A DNA stretch of 64,000 nucleotides from CAUYUA01 sp963575675 (GCA_963575675.1 CAUYUA010000283.1:15700-79699); one strand, 5' to 3'; shown: positions 33,027 through 46,437, counted from the stretch's first letter. Translations and numbers: made by a program. Notes: generated by a model from the letters alone, not told the origin.

Positions 33027-34198
33027 AGCAGCCCTCCTCGGCCGTTCGATCGAAATAAGGCATGGGATTCTGCCTTAAACTTTAGCCCGTTCGCAAAGCG
33101 TCGTCAAAGGGACGTTGTGATGCAATAGGCGATCCAAACGAAATAATGACGCATCGGCTTTTATTATACTCCGTTCGGTTGAGAACCCGAGAATCATGCG
33201 GCCTTCCCGAATTGAAACGGTCCACTCTCATTCGGTTGTCATAAACTCCAAGTTATGGTTTCCAAAGGCCTCTCGGCCTTTGGCGGGTCGAGGGCGGAGC
33301 CCCGATTCTTCTGGAGGCTCTTTCGGGTTCTCAATTGGACGGAGTGCATTTTAACATTTTAAATAGGCCCGGGAGCCGTGTTCCTGGGGGGGCTGTGTTT
33401 CTGGATGTTGGGAATCATAAAAAAGAGTTCTTCTTATTGCCGAGGGCAAACCTCCACTGGAATTGTTTGCGCCTTTCTTCAGGTTTTCGAATGAATGGAG
33501 TATAACTTAAAATTTATTTGTTTTGATTCAAGGCATTTTTCGGTCGTTTGTCGGTCATCATAAAATAATTCGGTCGTCGTGATTCGAATCAGATTTGTGT
33601 GGCGAGTGGTTGTGTTGAAGGGCGCGTCACTATGGCGCAGCTTCCGATGTGCGACATTTTGACGCACGGCGCGCGCGCAGATTTTGCATAAATTATTGCG
33701 GGCTTTAAAAAAAATCCTTTTTTTTCATAGGCTGAGACTAAGGTGAGGCTTTGGCGGAGGAAGGAGCTTCAGAAATTTTACGGCATAAGGTGAAGTCTGA
33801 TGTGAATTTAATGATTGACAGTTGCTCCCAAAATAGACCCTAAAGGAGACTGTAACTTACTTGATCACTTCGCCGTTTTCGATCGGCTTCTGTATCGGTC
33901 TTCTCTTATGTCGATCTTCTTTCGATTGTTCTGATTGTCTTGCTCTGTCTTTTTTCTTCCTGTAAGCTGAGCATTACAACAAACAGAGGGTCAAAGGAGA
34001 AGTCGAGCTAGATATCATGTGGCTCTCTTTGTTTTTGTTGCGCATTGGGCGGATTGACGGTCGATGGCGCGCAAATGGCCTTGTATTGTTCTTATGCGGC
34101 GCCTGAAGGCAACGTGGCGTCGATAGCGGTAGGCAGGCCGAAAAAGCGATGTGGCTCATCGCAGCGCAGGGTAGACGTTGATCTGTAAAGGAGGCTTT
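33027..34198. repeat. Long noncoding region with dispersed repeat copy 4 (33197-33346) and half palindrome
   Basis: This 1.17-kb gap has no supported gene. Positions 33197-33346 are a copy of the two-hairpin repeat (CGGCCTTCCCGAATTGAAACGG lead, GGGTCGAGGGCGGAGCCCCG, tail TCAATTGGACGGAGTG). From 33360 to 33475 there is one arm of the long palindrome family (CCCGGGAGCCGTGTTCC, TTATTGCCGAGGGCAAACCTCC), and a second repeat tail follows (GAATGAATGGAGTATAAC). The rest, up to the ribosome site before 34199, is AT-rich and unexplained. Confidence 0.6.
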
Positions 34199-34876
34199 AT
34201 GACGGATCACGACAGTGGTTTGGAGATTGACTATCGAGAGGACAAAGAAAACCTCGAAACGACCCCATTGCTTGGGCGTCGCAATCTGATTCGCCTTGGC
34301 GCGATGGCTGTGGCCGGCGCTGCTTTTTCGAATCCTTTGGACGCATTGGCGGCTACTCATCCTATGCCGCTTCGAAAGCCTACGTTCAGGAATGATCCCA
34401 GAGAGTCTTCAAGAGAGTCTTCTCGGGAGCCTTCTCATCGTGAACTCGCTTTCCTTAACATCAATACGGGAGAGCATTTGCGAATCGAGTATTGGGCGAA
34501 AGGGCGATATTTAAAGGATGGGATGCATGCCGTAGCGCGGATGTTGCGCGATCATCGGTCTGGTTCTGTTCATGTTATTGACACCAGGTTGGTTGATTTG
34601 CTGTATCGCATTCGTCGAACTGTTGGCGCGCGTGAGCCGTTTCATATTATTTCCGGGTATCGTGCGCCGATTACCAACGCTATGTTGCGTGAAGGTGATC
34701 ATTCGGTGGCGCGTCATAGTTTTCATATGGAAGGCAAAGCGGTTGATATTCGCTTGCCGGGATGTAGTCTGAACAGTTTGCATCACGCCGCTATGAAAAT
34801 GCAGAGTGGCGGTGTTGGTTTCTATCAGATGAGTAATTTTGTTCACGTTGATGTCGGGCCGGTTCGACATTGGTGA
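34199..34876 (+). CDS. DUF882/YcbK-like M15-family peptidase, Tat-type leader
   Basis: From the ATG at 34199, which follows a strong AAAGGAGGC site, the protein has 225 residues. A twin-arginine leader GRRNLIRLGAMAVAGAAF lies near residues 29-46, followed by a short RESSRESSREPSHRE repeat stretch. The peptidase domain has YRAPITNAMLRE, the metal motif HSFHMEGKAVDIRLPG (HxxxxxxD) and VHVDVGPVRHW at the C-terminus. YcbK-like enzymes trim peptidoglycan peptide links. Export by Tat is inferred from RR. The gene is followed by a hairpin and the convergent kinase gene. Confidence 0.9.
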   Translation: MTDHDSGLEIDYREDKENLETTPLLGRRNLIRLGAMAVAGAAFSNPLDALAATHPMPLRKPTFRNDPRESSRESSREPSHRELAFLNINTGEHLRIEYWAKGRYLKDGMHAVARMLRDHRSGSVHVIDTRLVDLLYRIRRTVGAREPFHIISGYRAPITNAMLREGDHSVARHSFHMEGKAVDIRLPGCSLNSLHHAAMKMQSGGVGFYQMSNFVHVDVGPVRHW

Positions 34877-34925
34877 GTTTATGGGGCTGGGATCTTCGTT
34901 TTTTTCAGGTTCAGGGTTGTCGTCG

Positions 34926-34958
34926 AACGGGTCCAGGAACACAGTCTCTGGACCCGTT
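34926..34958. terminator. GGTCCAGG hairpin between convergent genes
   Basis: AACGGGTCCAG (34926-34936) and CTGGACCCGTT (34948-34958) form a perfect 11-bp stem. It lies between the DUF882 gene and the hybrid kinase gene, with T-rich DNA on the plus-strand side, so it likely stops the plus-strand transcript. Confidence 0.7.
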
Positions 34959-35001
34959 TGGTTTTTGACTTTTTTGCATTCTTGCGCTCTGTTTTTGTGC
35001 T

Positions 35002-38769
<3,768 letters not shown>

Positions 38770-39086
38770 GGAGGATCCTGACGTTTGGAGCTTGGGCGAG
38801 ACGGCGCGTTTCTTTATAGCGCGAGAGGCTGTTTGTTCAAAAGTCTTCGGCGTTGACGATGGCTGAACCCTTTTAGTTTATATGCAGAGGACGCGAAAGC
38901 CATATGTCGATAATTCGGTTTTGAAGATGAGGCTTTCTGATGCGTGGGCGACCTTGAGTCGTCGTCGAACGCTTCCTATTTAAGAGGCGGCGGAATGGGC
39001 GAGGCGCTGTCGTTGAAGATGAGCTTCGTTCCTAAGGCATAATAAATCTTAACCCGCAGCGTTACATTGGAAAAAGGTTGTCGGAA
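38770..39086. other. Divergent promoter region between hybrid kinase and htpG
   Basis: This 317-bp gap holds the promoters of two divergent genes. A heat-shock-like promoter for htpG is listed separately. I see no gene in it. Confidence 0.4.
38953..38980 (+). promoter_or_regulatory. Candidate sigma-32 (RpoH) promoter for htpG
   Basis: CTTGAG (38953-38958), a 16-base spacer and CCTATT (38975-38980) fit the alphaproteobacterial RpoH pattern CTTGA-n-CyTAT. The box lies about 107 bp before the htpG start. HtpG is often a heat-shock gene, which supports the reading, but no other evidence is available. Confidence 0.4.
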
Positions 39087-40982
39087 ATGAGTGAAGAACG
39101 GCTTAGTTTTCAGGCCGAAGTCAGTAGGCTTCTGGAAATTGTCGCGCATTCTCTTTACAGCGAGAAAGAGGTGTTTCTGCGTGAATTGATTTCCAACGCC
39201 TCGGATGCGTGTGATCGGTTGCGTTATGCGGCGTTGACTCAACCGGAGTTGTCGGCGGATGATCCGTCTCTGAAGATCGCTCTGATCGTCGATAAAGACA
39301 AACGGACTTTGACCGTGGTCGATAACGGCGTGGGCATGAATCGTGAGGACTTGGTTGAAAATCTCGGCACGATTGCGCGATCCGGCACAGCGGCGTTTTT
39401 AAACCGCCTAACTGGAGACGCGCGTAAAGACGTCAGTCTGATCGGTCAGTTTGGCGTTGGGTTTTACTCGGCTTTTATGGTGGCCGAGAAGGTGGAGGTG
39501 CTGACTCGCAAAGCCGGAGAGCCGCGAGGATGGTGTTGGGAGTCTGATGGGCGCAACGATTACTCGGTTTCTGAAGTTGAAGTCGGAGTGCCGGCGCGTG
39601 GAACGCGCGTTGTCCTTCACTTGCGTGAAGCCGAAACCGAATTCTTAGAAGAATTTCGTTTGAAGTCTGTGGTAAGGAAGTATTCCGACCACATTGCATT
39701 GCCGATTTTATTCGGCGCCGTGACCGATGCAAACAAAGATCCTTTAGAGGAAGCCAAACCGATCAACACGGCCTCGGCGTTGTGGACCCGTTCGAAGTCG
39801 GAGATCACCGAAGAGCAGTATAAAGAATTCTATCATCACGTCGGCCACTCTTTTGACGATCCGTGGTTGACTATTCATTGGCGGGCCGAAGGCGCGATTG
39901 AATATACGAGCTTGCTATTTGCGCCGTCATCTCGTCCTTTCGACTTATATGATCAGAAACGGTCGCATCGCGTAAAGCTCTATGTCAAGCGTGTGTTCAT
40001 CACGGATGGCGCCGAAGGTCTATTGCCGCCTTATCTGCGTTTCCTGCGCGGCGTGGTTGACAGCGAAGATTTGCCGTTGAACGTCAGTCGGGAAATGCTT
40101 CAGAACAACCCGATGTTGACTAAGATTAAAAACGGTCTTTCGCGGCGGGTGTTGAGCGAATTGGCCAAGAAAGCCGAAACGGACGTCGAGGGGTACGTCA
40201 AATTCTGGGAGAATTTCGGCGCGGTTTTGAAGGAAGGGTTGTACGAAGACTTTGAACATCGGGACTCTTTGTTGAAGCTTTTGCGTTTCCATTCTACGCA
40301 TGGAGACGGTTTGGTTTCTTTGGAAGAGTACGTTGGTCGTATGAAGGAAGGTCAAGAGCATATTTTCACCATCTCCGGCGACGACCTGGAGGCGTTAAAG
40401 AAAAGTCCGCAGCTCGAAGGGTTCCGGGCGCGCGGCGTTGAGGTTTTGTTGCTTGTCGATCCCGTTGACGAATTCTGGGCTCCTTCTGTCGGCGCGTATA
40501 AAGAGAAGCAATTTAAATCGGTTACGCGCGGCGGCGCGGATTTGTCTAAAATCCGGAAGACCGAAGAAAAAGTTGACGACGTCAAACCGGAAGAAGCTGT
40601 TTTGACTAAGGTTGTGGCCTTGTTCAAGCAGTCTTTGGGAGACGCTGTGAAGGACGTTCGCGTTTCCGAGCGTTTGACTGACAGCGCCGTCTGTTTGGTG
40701 GCGGACGAAGGCGATATGGACATGCATTTGGAGCGTTTGTTGAAACAACACAAGCAGCTTCACGCCGGAGTCGCAAAGCGGATTCTAGAGATCAATCCTG
40801 CGCATCCGGTGATTCGTCGTTTGGCTGACTTGATTGAACAGGATGGAGCTGCGTCTCGATTGGAAGACGCTCCATGGTTGTTGTTGGATCAGGCGCGCAT
40901 CGTGGAAGGGGAGACCGTTCCGGATACGGCGGCGTTTGCTCGACGGTTCGCGACGATTTTGGAAAAAGGCTTGACGCTGTAA
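39087..40982 (+). CDS. htpG: Molecular chaperone HtpG (Hsp90)
   Basis: HtpG is the bacterial Hsp90 dimeric ATPase chaperone. The 631-residue product has the N-terminal ATP pocket motifs SNASDACDRLRY near residues 36-47, VDNGVGMNREDL near 77-88 and IGQFGVGFYSAFMVAEKVEV. The middle domain has RVKLYVKRVFI and DSEDLPLNVSREMLQ, and a C-terminal dimerisation domain follows. The start was set at the ATG at 39087, which has AAAAAGG about 10 bases upstream; an in-frame TTG lies at 39078. A short perfect inverted repeat follows the stop. Confidence 0.97.
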   Translation: MSEERLSFQAEVSRLLEIVAHSLYSEKEVFLRELISNASDACDRLRYAALTQPELSADDPSLKIALIVDKDKRTLTVVDNGVGMNREDLVENLGTIARSGTAAFLNRLTGDARKDVSLIGQFGVGFYSAFMVAEKVEVLTRKAGEPRGWCWESDGRNDYSVSEVEVGVPARGTRVVLHLREAETEFLEEFRLKSVVRKYSDHIALPILFGAVTDANKDPLEEAKPINTASALWTRSKSEITEEQYKEFYHHVGHSFDDPWLTIHWRAEGAIEYTSLLFAPSSRPFDLYDQKRSHRVKLYVKRVFITDGAEGLLPPYLRFLRGVVDSEDLPLNVSREMLQNNPMLTKIKNGLSRRVLSELAKKAETDVEGYVKFWENFGAVLKEGLYEDFEHRDSLLKLLRFHSTHGDGLVSLEEYVGRMKEGQEHIFTISGDDLEALKKSPQLEGFRARGVEVLLLVDPVDEFWAPSVGAYKEKQFKSVTRGGADLSKIRKTEEKVDDVKPEEAVLTKVVALFKQSLGDAVKDVRVSERLTDSAVCLVADEGDMDMHLERLLKQHKQLHAGVAKRILEINPAHPVIRRLADLIEQDGAASRLEDAPWLLLDQARIVEGETVPDTAAFARRFATILEKGLTL

Positions 40983-41441
40983 AAAGCGAAATTTTGCCGA
41001 TTGAGTCCAAGTATGGGCTCAATCGGCGTTCGGTTTCACCGAATTGAAACGGTCCTCGCGCTTTCGTTGATTACAGTCTCCAAGTCATGGTTTCCAAAGG
41101 CCTTCCGGCCTTTGGCGGGTCCAGGGCGGAGCTCTGGCCTTTTCCCCTGGAATTTTTTTAGACTTCCTTAAGAAAAAAGCGTTAACACATTTTTTCGGGT
41201 TTCCGATCGAGCGGACTACAGACCCAAAAATATAAGTATCGAGTGGATCATTTTCGCGCTCCTCATCCAAGGATTGCCTTTGGAGCCTGTTTTTTTATTT
41301 TTTTAATATCCTATGTGCGCATTCCTTAATTTAAAAACCATGAAGTAAAAAGCGCGGCATTTGCTTGTTTCATTTACAAGGAAACCACTTTAGAAGAGGG
41401 AGTGTGTACTTTTTGCCAACGATCAGCTTATAGTGTTCGCC
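40983..41441. repeat. Intergenic region with htpG hairpin and dispersed repeat copy 5 (41031-41150)
   Basis: GCCGATTGAG and CTCAATCGGC (40996-41028) form a perfect stem just after htpG. Positions 41031-41150 are the repeat copy (CGGTTTCACCGAATTGAAACG, AAAGGCCTTCCGGCCTTT, CCAGGGCGGAGCTCTGG). At 41269-41300 CCAAGGATTGCCTTTGG followed by a T-run is another terminator-like hairpin. The remainder should hold the hisS promoter. Confidence 0.6.
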
Positions 41442-42788
41442 ATGTCCTTGATTCTTCCGCGCACCCCTCCTGGGGTCATGGAACTGCTGCCGCGTCATCA
41501 AATCGCCTTTCAAAGGATGCTTGACGCCATTCGTCGCGGGTATGAGCGTTTCGGTTTCCTTCCGGTCGAAACGCCGGTGTTCGAGACGGTCGATGTTTTG
41601 CTCACCAAAAGCGGCGGCGAAACCGAAAAGCAGATTTATTTTGTGCAATCCACGGGCTCTCGTATTCAAGGACGAGAACCTGAACTGGCTTTGCGTTTTG
41701 ATTTGACGGTTCCTTTGGCGCGTTATGTCGCCGAACACGAACCTTCATTGGCGTTCCCATTTCGACGCCACCAAATCCAAAGAGTTTATCGTGGAGAGCG
41801 CGCGCAAAAAGGAAGATTCCGTGAATTCTATCAATGCGATATCGATGTCATCGGAAAAGATCGTTTGTCGCTTCACTATGACGCTGAAATGCCGGCCGTC
41901 ATCTATCATGTCTTTCGAGAATTAAATGTCGGCGCATTTACAATCCACGTTAATAATAGAAAAATTCTTCAGGGCGCTCTAGAGCATATGGGCGTTTCTG
42001 AAAGCGAACGACGCGGCCTGATTTTGCGTGAGATCGACAAACTCGACAAGGTGGGACGAGACAAAGTTATTGAAACCCTGACGACGGGCGAGGCGAAACT
42101 TGTCTTCGAGACCGCCGCGTCTCTGTTGGATTTGATCAATTTGAAAGGCTCCACCTCCGACATCCTGGCGGAGTTGAATCGTCTTGATATCGACAATCCT
42201 GTTTATCGCCTCGGCGTTTCTGAATTGGCGCAAGTTGTGGAAGGAATGGCGGCGTTCGGAATTCCAGAGGAGTGTTATCGCGTCAATCTGGCGATTGCCA
42301 GAGGGCTCGATTACTACACCGGGACGGTTTATGAAACAATTCTTAATGCTTATCCTGGGATCGGCAGTGTGTGCTCAGGAGGGCGTTACGAGAATCTGGC
42401 AAGTCAATATACGAAATCTCACTTGCCGGGAGTCGGTATTTCAATCGGCGCGACGAGGCTGTTCTATCAGTTGAACGAAGCTGGATTGATTCATGATGGC
42501 GGTGGTGTGGCTCAAGTGTTGGTGACGCAGCTTGATCCTTCATTGCTTCCTGATTACTTTGCAATTGCATCGCATCTGCGGGCGGCGGGAATCAATACCG
42601 ATATTCAACTCGAACCGTCGAAGATTGCAAGACAACTGAAGTTTGCGGATCGTTCCGGAATACCGTTCGTGGTGTTGATGGGATCCGAAGAAAAATCGCG
42701 AGGCGCGGTGACAGTTAAAAATCTGAAAACCGGCGATCAAAAGGAAATTCCGCGCGATTCTCTCGTCGATTTCCTCACCAAGAATTAA
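41442..42788 (+). CDS. hisS: Histidyl-tRNA synthetase
   Basis: HisRS charges tRNA-His. The 448-residue class II synthetase (from ATG 41442) shows motif 2 segment [20 protein letters not shown] near residues 105-124, [12 protein letters not shown] near 125-136, the histidine-A motif [13 protein letters not shown] near 286-298 and [12 protein letters not shown] near 328-339. A GTG three codons upstream is an alternative start. The C-terminal anticodon-binding domain (about 360-445) is present. Upstream ribosome binding is weak. Confidence 0.95.
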   Translation: MSLILPRTPPGVMELLPRHQIAFQRMLDAIRRGYERFGFLPVETPVFETVDVLLTKSGGETEKQIYFVQSTGSRIQGREPELALRFDLTVPLARYVAEHEPSLAFPFRRHQIQRVYRGERAQKGRFREFYQCDIDVIGKDRLSLHYDAEMPAVIYHVFRELNVGAFTIHVNNRKILQGALEHMGVSESERRGLILREIDKLDKVGRDKVIETLTTGEAKLVFETAASLLDLINLKGSTSDILAELNRLDIDNPVYRLGVSELAQVVEGMAAFGIPEECYRVNLAIARGLDYYTGTVYETILNAYPGIGSVCSGGRYENLASQYTKSHLPGVGISIGATRLFYQLNEAGLIHDGGGVAQVLVTQLDPSLLPDYFAIASHLRAAGINTDIQLEPSKIARQLKFADRSGIPFVVLMGSEEKSRGAVTVKNLKTGDQKEIPRDSLVDFLTKN

Positions 42789-42879
42789 GACCCAAGAATT
42801 AAGACCCAAGAATTAAGACAAAGAGACGAAAAGACAAAAAAAACGAAAAGGTAAAGTAAAGGATGTAAAGATAGGGAAA

Positions 42880-42992
42880 GGCCAGGGCTCCGCCCTGGAC
42901 CCGCCAAAGGCCGGGAGGCCTTTGGAAACCATGACTTGGAGATTGCAATAACCGAAAGTGTGAGGGCCGTTTCAATCCGGTGAAGCCTTAAG
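42880..42992 (-). repeat. Dispersed two-hairpin repeat, copy 6 (inverted)
   Basis: The copy is on the opposite strand from the others: GGCCAGGGCTCCGCCCTGG, AAAGGCCGGGAGGCCTTT, and the lead TTTCAATCCGGTGAAGCC, now at the right end. It lies between hisS and the SDR gene and is probably a transcription stop or REP-like element. Confidence 0.8.
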
Positions 42993-42994
42993 GA

Positions 42995-43717
42995 ATGGCG
43001 ATGAAGACGGCGTTTGTTGCAGGAGCAAGTTCTGATATTGGTTTGGCGGTGTGCCGGCGTTATGTTGACGCCGGATGGAGGATTGTTGCCCATTATCGCG
43101 CGATGCGTCCGGAATTCGAATGCTTTCTTTCTGAAAACTCTCATGCCGTTGTTTCTTGGCGTTGCGATTTTTCCGACCTTGGCGCTCTGGAATCTGCGCT
43201 TCGCGATGATCCGAGTTTCTTTACTCGCGCCGACGCTTTGATTGTTCTTGCGGCGTGTATGCCGAAAACCGACTTTCTTTCTGTCACAGCTCAAGACATC
43301 GCTGCAACTTTCGCAGTGAACGTCATCCCCGGTTTGTTGTTGATGAAAACGATTGGTCCCGCCATGGTTGAGCGCGGATTCGGTCGAATTGTTCACGGGT
43401 CCAGCATTGGCGTCAAATTCGGCGGCGGGAAAGATAGTTTTTGTTACTCTTTATCGAAGCACGCTCAGGAGTTCATCCCAAATGCGGCGCGAAAATGGGC
43501 GGCTTTAAATGTCTTGGTCAATGTGGCGCGCATCGGCGTCACGGACACCCGCGCGCATGCGCATTTTCCGCAAAAAAATCTCGATGATCGCGTGCAATTG
43601 ATTCCCGCCAAGCGTATGGCGACACGGGAAGAAGTTGCTGAAGCGCTTTATTGGTTGGGGTCAGAGAAGAACGGTTATATTTCCGGACAAACACTTCCGA
43701 TTTCAGGAGGCGAATGA
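42995..43717 (+). CDS. SDR-family oxidoreductase (FabG-like)
   Basis: The 240-residue protein is a classical short-chain dehydrogenase/reductase. The NAD(P) motif reads AGASSDIGLAV near residues 9-19 (Asp replaces the usual Gly-Ile lead), the active-site pair is in YSLSKHAQEF near residues 151-160, and the C-terminus reads GYISGQTLPISGGE. The substrate is unknown. The stop lies 4 bp before the DUF1624 gene, with a ribosome site inside the end of this gene, so the two are probably co-transcribed. Confidence 0.9.
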   Translation: MAMKTAFVAGASSDIGLAVCRRYVDAGWRIVAHYRAMRPEFECFLSENSHAVVSWRCDFSDLGALESALRDDPSFFTRADALIVLAACMPKTDFLSVTAQDIAATFAVNVIPGLLLMKTIGPAMVERGFGRIVHGSSIGVKFGGGKDSFCYSLSKHAQEFIPNAARKWAALNVLVNVARIGVTDTRAHAHFPQKNLDDRVQLIPAKRMATREEVAEALYWLGSEKNGYISGQTLPISGGE

Positions 43718-43721
43718 CGCC

Positions 43722-44774
43722 ATGAACGATGCGACGCAGCGACTGCCGATTATTGACGCCGCGCGTGGCGTGGCTTTAGTTGGGATGATTTTCTATCATT
43801 TCTGCTGGGATTTGACTTTTTTTCGTCTGACGACGTTTGATCTTTTGAATGATTTTTGGTGGCTGACGGCGCGCACGACTGTGGTGTGTAGCTTTCTGTT
43901 TCTGGTTGGCGTGAATTTAGTTTTTGCGGGAGACGCGGCGTTTCAGGCTTCCGACAGGGCGCTGAGCGCCTATTGGACAAGTCCCGCGTTTGTGCGGCGT
44001 TTGGCGATTGTGGCGGCATGCGCCGGGGCGATTACGGTTGTAAGTCGAGTTTTGTTTCCGGACCAGTATATCTTCTTTGGCGTCTTGCATCATATTGTGT
44101 TGGCGAGCGCGTTGGGCGGATTTATATTTCGCGCGCCGTGGTTTGTCTTGTTGGGTGGAGCTTTGTTTTGCTGGGCGGCGCCGAAGTTTTTAGCTGGGCC
44201 GATGTTCAATTCCGAATGGTTGGTTTGGCTGGGGTTGATGAGTCGGGCTCCATCGTCGAATGATTTTGTGCCTTTGGCGCCCTGGTGGGGCATGGTGTTG
44301 TTGGGGATGGGATTGGCGCGTTGGTTCGGTGGTCAAGAGGGGATGAGGCGGTCGATTCTTGGCGAGTGGGCTCCAGAGTCGCAGGCGGCGCGATATTTTT
44401 GTCGTTTCGGTCGGATGAGTTTATGTGTTTACATGATTCATCAGCCGTTGTTGATTGCCGTGCTTGCGGCGAGTGTTTGGGTTTCTGGAGGAGAGTTGCC
44501 GTTTGGCGGTGAGGCTGTGAATGGAGCGCTTCCGGGGATGGAGGCGTCGATATCGGGTTTGCCGGAAAGAGCAAATGGCTTTTTGAGCAGTTGTCAGGTG
44601 AGTTGTGAGAAGAACGGCGGGACGATGAAGATTTGCGCAACGTATTGTCGTTGCGTGGTGGTTGGGTTGTCTGAGCAAAAATTGTGGTTCGCGTTTTTAG
44701 GGGACCGTCTTGATAAGGCGGGAAAGGAGCGTTTTGTGGAAACGCTTCATGCGTGTTCGCCAAAAATAAATTGA
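43722..44774 (+). CDS. DUF1624 multi-pass membrane protein (heparan-alpha-glucosaminide acetyltransferase-like)
   Basis: From the ATG at 43722, preceded by AGGAGGCG, the product has 350 residues. It starts with LPIIDAARGVALVGMIFYHF, the DUF1624 signature, and has about seven membrane helices ending near residue 250. The family is related to heparan-alpha-glucosaminide N-acetyltransferase, so acyl transfer at the membrane is possible. The last 80 residues are soluble and cysteine-rich (SSCQVSCEKNGG, CATYCRC). Because of the upstream overlap, the long reading from 43635 is less likely. Confidence 0.87.
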   Translation: MNDATQRLPIIDAARGVALVGMIFYHFCWDLTFFRLTTFDLLNDFWWLTARTTVVCSFLFLVGVNLVFAGDAAFQASDRALSAYWTSPAFVRRLAIVAACAGAITVVSRVLFPDQYIFFGVLHHIVLASALGGFIFRAPWFVLLGGALFCWAAPKFLAGPMFNSEWLVWLGLMSRAPSSNDFVPLAPWWGMVLLGMGLARWFGGQEGMRRSILGEWAPESQAARYFCRFGRMSLCVYMIHQPLLIAVLAASVWVSGGELPFGGEAVNGALPGMEASISGLPERANGFLSSCQVSCEKNGGTMKICATYCRCVVVGLSEQKLWFAFLGDRLDKAGKERFVETLHACSPKIN

Positions 44775-45130
44775 TGGGTTCAGCCGCCATTCCTCTGAAA
44801 CTCAGGAAAAGTCGTGAACATACCCTGTTCGATTGAGAGTCCGAGAATTATGTGGCCTTTCCGAATTAAAATGGTCCACTCTCATCTCGTTGTTACAAAC
44901 TCCAAGTCATGGTTTCCAAAGGCCTCCGGGCCTTTGGCGGGTCGAGGGCGGAGCCCCGTTTCTTTGGAAGTTCTTTCTGGGTTCTCAAGTGAACGGAGTA
45001 TAGATGAACGATTTCAGAGGAGGGGCGCTTCGCGAATAAGGAGGGGTTCGTCCTTGGCCTTGACGACTGGCTTGGCCTTGACGACTGGGAACACAGCCCT
45101 TGGGTCCGTTTAATTAAACCTTTTAAATTC
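44775..45130. repeat. Intergenic region with dispersed repeat copy 7 (44851-45001) and half palindrome
   Basis: Positions 44851-45001 are a two-hairpin repeat copy (TGTGGCCTTTCCGAATTAAAATGG lead, GGGTCGAGGGCGGAGCCCCG, tail CAAGTGAACGGAGTAT). From 45004 to 45115 lies one arm of the long palindrome family, including a tandem CCTTGACGACTGG unit. No gene is supported. Confidence 0.65.
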
Positions 45131-45268
45131 CTAACGTCGAACGCCATCCAGTTCAGCGCCGCGTAAGTTTACTCGATCAAAAATACATCCGGTCATCACA
45201 GCGCGTCTTAAAATCGCGTTGTTGAACGATGCTCTGGTAAGGTTGGCTTTTTTCATAAAAGCGGCCTC
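45131..45268 (-). pseudogene. 3' remnant of pentapeptide-repeat gene, cut off by IS630-family insertion
   Basis: These 46 codons (45 residues and a stop) encode EAAFMKKANLTRASFNNAIL then RRAVMTGCIFDRVNLRGAEL and end DGVRR, clear pentapeptide repeats (A/C-D/N-L/F-x-x). If the insertion is removed and one TA copy kept, the codon at the junction is TTA (Leu), and this fragment joins in frame with the gene part that starts at 47493. The intact protein would have 397 residues. Without the IS it would be the true C-terminus. Confidence 0.88.
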
Positions 45269-45360
45269 TAATACCAAGTCTCGTAAACGGGGACTCATAT
45301 TTTTCTCTTGCAAATACGGATATAAGACGATTCACTTGTGACAAACGATGGAGGTTTGTC

Positions 45361-45873
45361 ATGAGTGCAGCAATTAAACTTCGGAGCGATTTCTCAGGCG
45401 ATGAACTTCGTAGATTTGCAAAAACATCGAAATGTCCGGCGCAGGTTCGGCGGCTTTTGACATTGGCGCACCTATATGACGGAAAAACGCGAAGTGAAGC
45501 CGCACAACTCAGTGGTGTCGGGTTGCAAACAATTCGGGATTGGGTTATTGTATTCAACAAGAAAGGCCCAGATGGGCTACTAGAAAGAAAAGCTCTAGGC
45601 AGAACATCTATTTTAAATGACGATCAAAGACAGAAATTATCTGAAATTGTTGAACGAGGACCATCTGCGGAGATTGATGGTCTCGTTCGTTGGAGGCTTC
45701 TCGATTTGGTGAAAGGGCTTTTTGACACATATCGCATACCCATCAGCAAACAGACTCGGAGTCGAAAATTTCGTACTATGAAATTCAGAAAATTATCAAC
45801 ACGTCCCCGCCATTGGTCTCAAGCACCGGACACCATTGAAAATTTTAAAAAAACTTCCCAAACGAAATTATGA
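45361..45873 (+). CDS. IS630-family transposase, N-terminal part (orfA)
   Basis: The 170-residue product is the helix-turn-helix, DNA-binding half of an IS630-type transposase, with LAHLYDGKTRSEAAQLSGVG, TIRDWVIVFNKKGPDGLLER and later the first catalytic region. Seven As at 45847-45853 lie in the phase needed for a -1 frameshift. After the shift the frame reads FKKNFPNEIMKIK and continues into the next ORF, as in intact IS630 transposases. Confidence 0.9.
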   Translation: MSAAIKLRSDFSGDELRRFAKTSKCPAQVRRLLTLAHLYDGKTRSEAAQLSGVGLQTIRDWVIVFNKKGPDGLLERKALGRTSILNDDQRQKLSEIVERGPSAEIDGLVRWRLLDLVKGLFDTYRIPISKQTRSRKFRTMKFRKLSTRPRHWSQAPDTIENFKKTSQTKL

Positions 45874-46421
45874 AGATCAAAGAAACACTTTCACATGAAA
45901 AAGTAATAGAGCTGTGGTGGCAAGATGAGGCTCGCGTCGGCCAAAAAACCAAAACAACAAGACGTTGGGCAAAACGAGGTTCCCGTCCTATGTCTCCCAA
46001 AGACCAAAGAACGCGTTCTGTTTGGTTATTTGGTGCAATTTGTCCTGCTTTAGGTAAAGCCGCAGGCTTAATTCTGCCTAAATGCAACAGTGCCGCTATG
46101 ATCTTACATCTACGCGAAATATCCCGAAATGTTGCTTCCAATGCACACGCAATAGTTCTGCTTGATCAAGCCGGATGGCATACATCAAAACGACTAAAAG
46201 TACCTGATAATATAACGCTACTTCCGTTGCCTCCAAAATGCCCAGAACTCAATCCTGTTGAAAATATCTGGCAATATCTCCGTGAAAACTGGCTATCAGA
46301 TATTATCTTTAAAACTTATAATCACATTGTTGAACGCTGTTGCTTCGCTTGGAATAACCTGGTGAAACGCCCTTGGAAAATTATGTCTATTGGTATCAGA
46401 AAGTGGGCCTATGGGTTGTAG
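45870..46421 (+). CDS. IS630-family transposase, C-terminal catalytic part (orfB)
   Basis: The 183-residue product carries the DDE catalytic core: WWQDEARVGQKTKTTRRW near residues 16-33 (Asp), VLLDQAGWHTSK near 92-103 (second Asp) and CPELNPVENIWQYLRENW near 118-135 (Glu). It overlaps orfA by 4 bp and is probably translated as a fusion by -1 frameshifting at the A7 run, though its own ATG could also be used. Confidence 0.92.
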   Translation: MKIKETLSHEKVIELWWQDEARVGQKTKTTRRWAKRGSRPMSPKDQRTRSVWLFGAICPALGKAAGLILPKCNSAAMILHLREISRNVASNAHAIVLLDQAGWHTSKRLKVPDNITLLPLPPKCPELNPVENIWQYLRENWLSDIIFKTYNHIVERCCFAWNNLVKRPWKIMSIGIRKWAYGL

Positions 46422-46437
46422 TCATTGGGACTTGGTA

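Larger units (their letters stand above)
45271..46437 (+). mobile_element. IS630-family insertion sequence inside a pentapeptide-repeat gene
   Basis: The 1,167-bp element has short terminal inverted repeats (TACCAAGTC at 45272 and GACTTGGTA at 46429-46437). It is flanked by TA at 45269-45270 and 46438-46439, the target duplicated by the IS630/Tc1 group. It carries two overlapping ORFs for a DDE transposase. Its AT-rich composition differs from the neighbours. Removing it restores the disrupted gene. Confidence 0.9.

Noticed and set aside
33580..33610. tRNA-like TTCGAATC motif
   Set aside because: No acceptor stem or anticodon arm can be built around it, and no CCA-type end is present.
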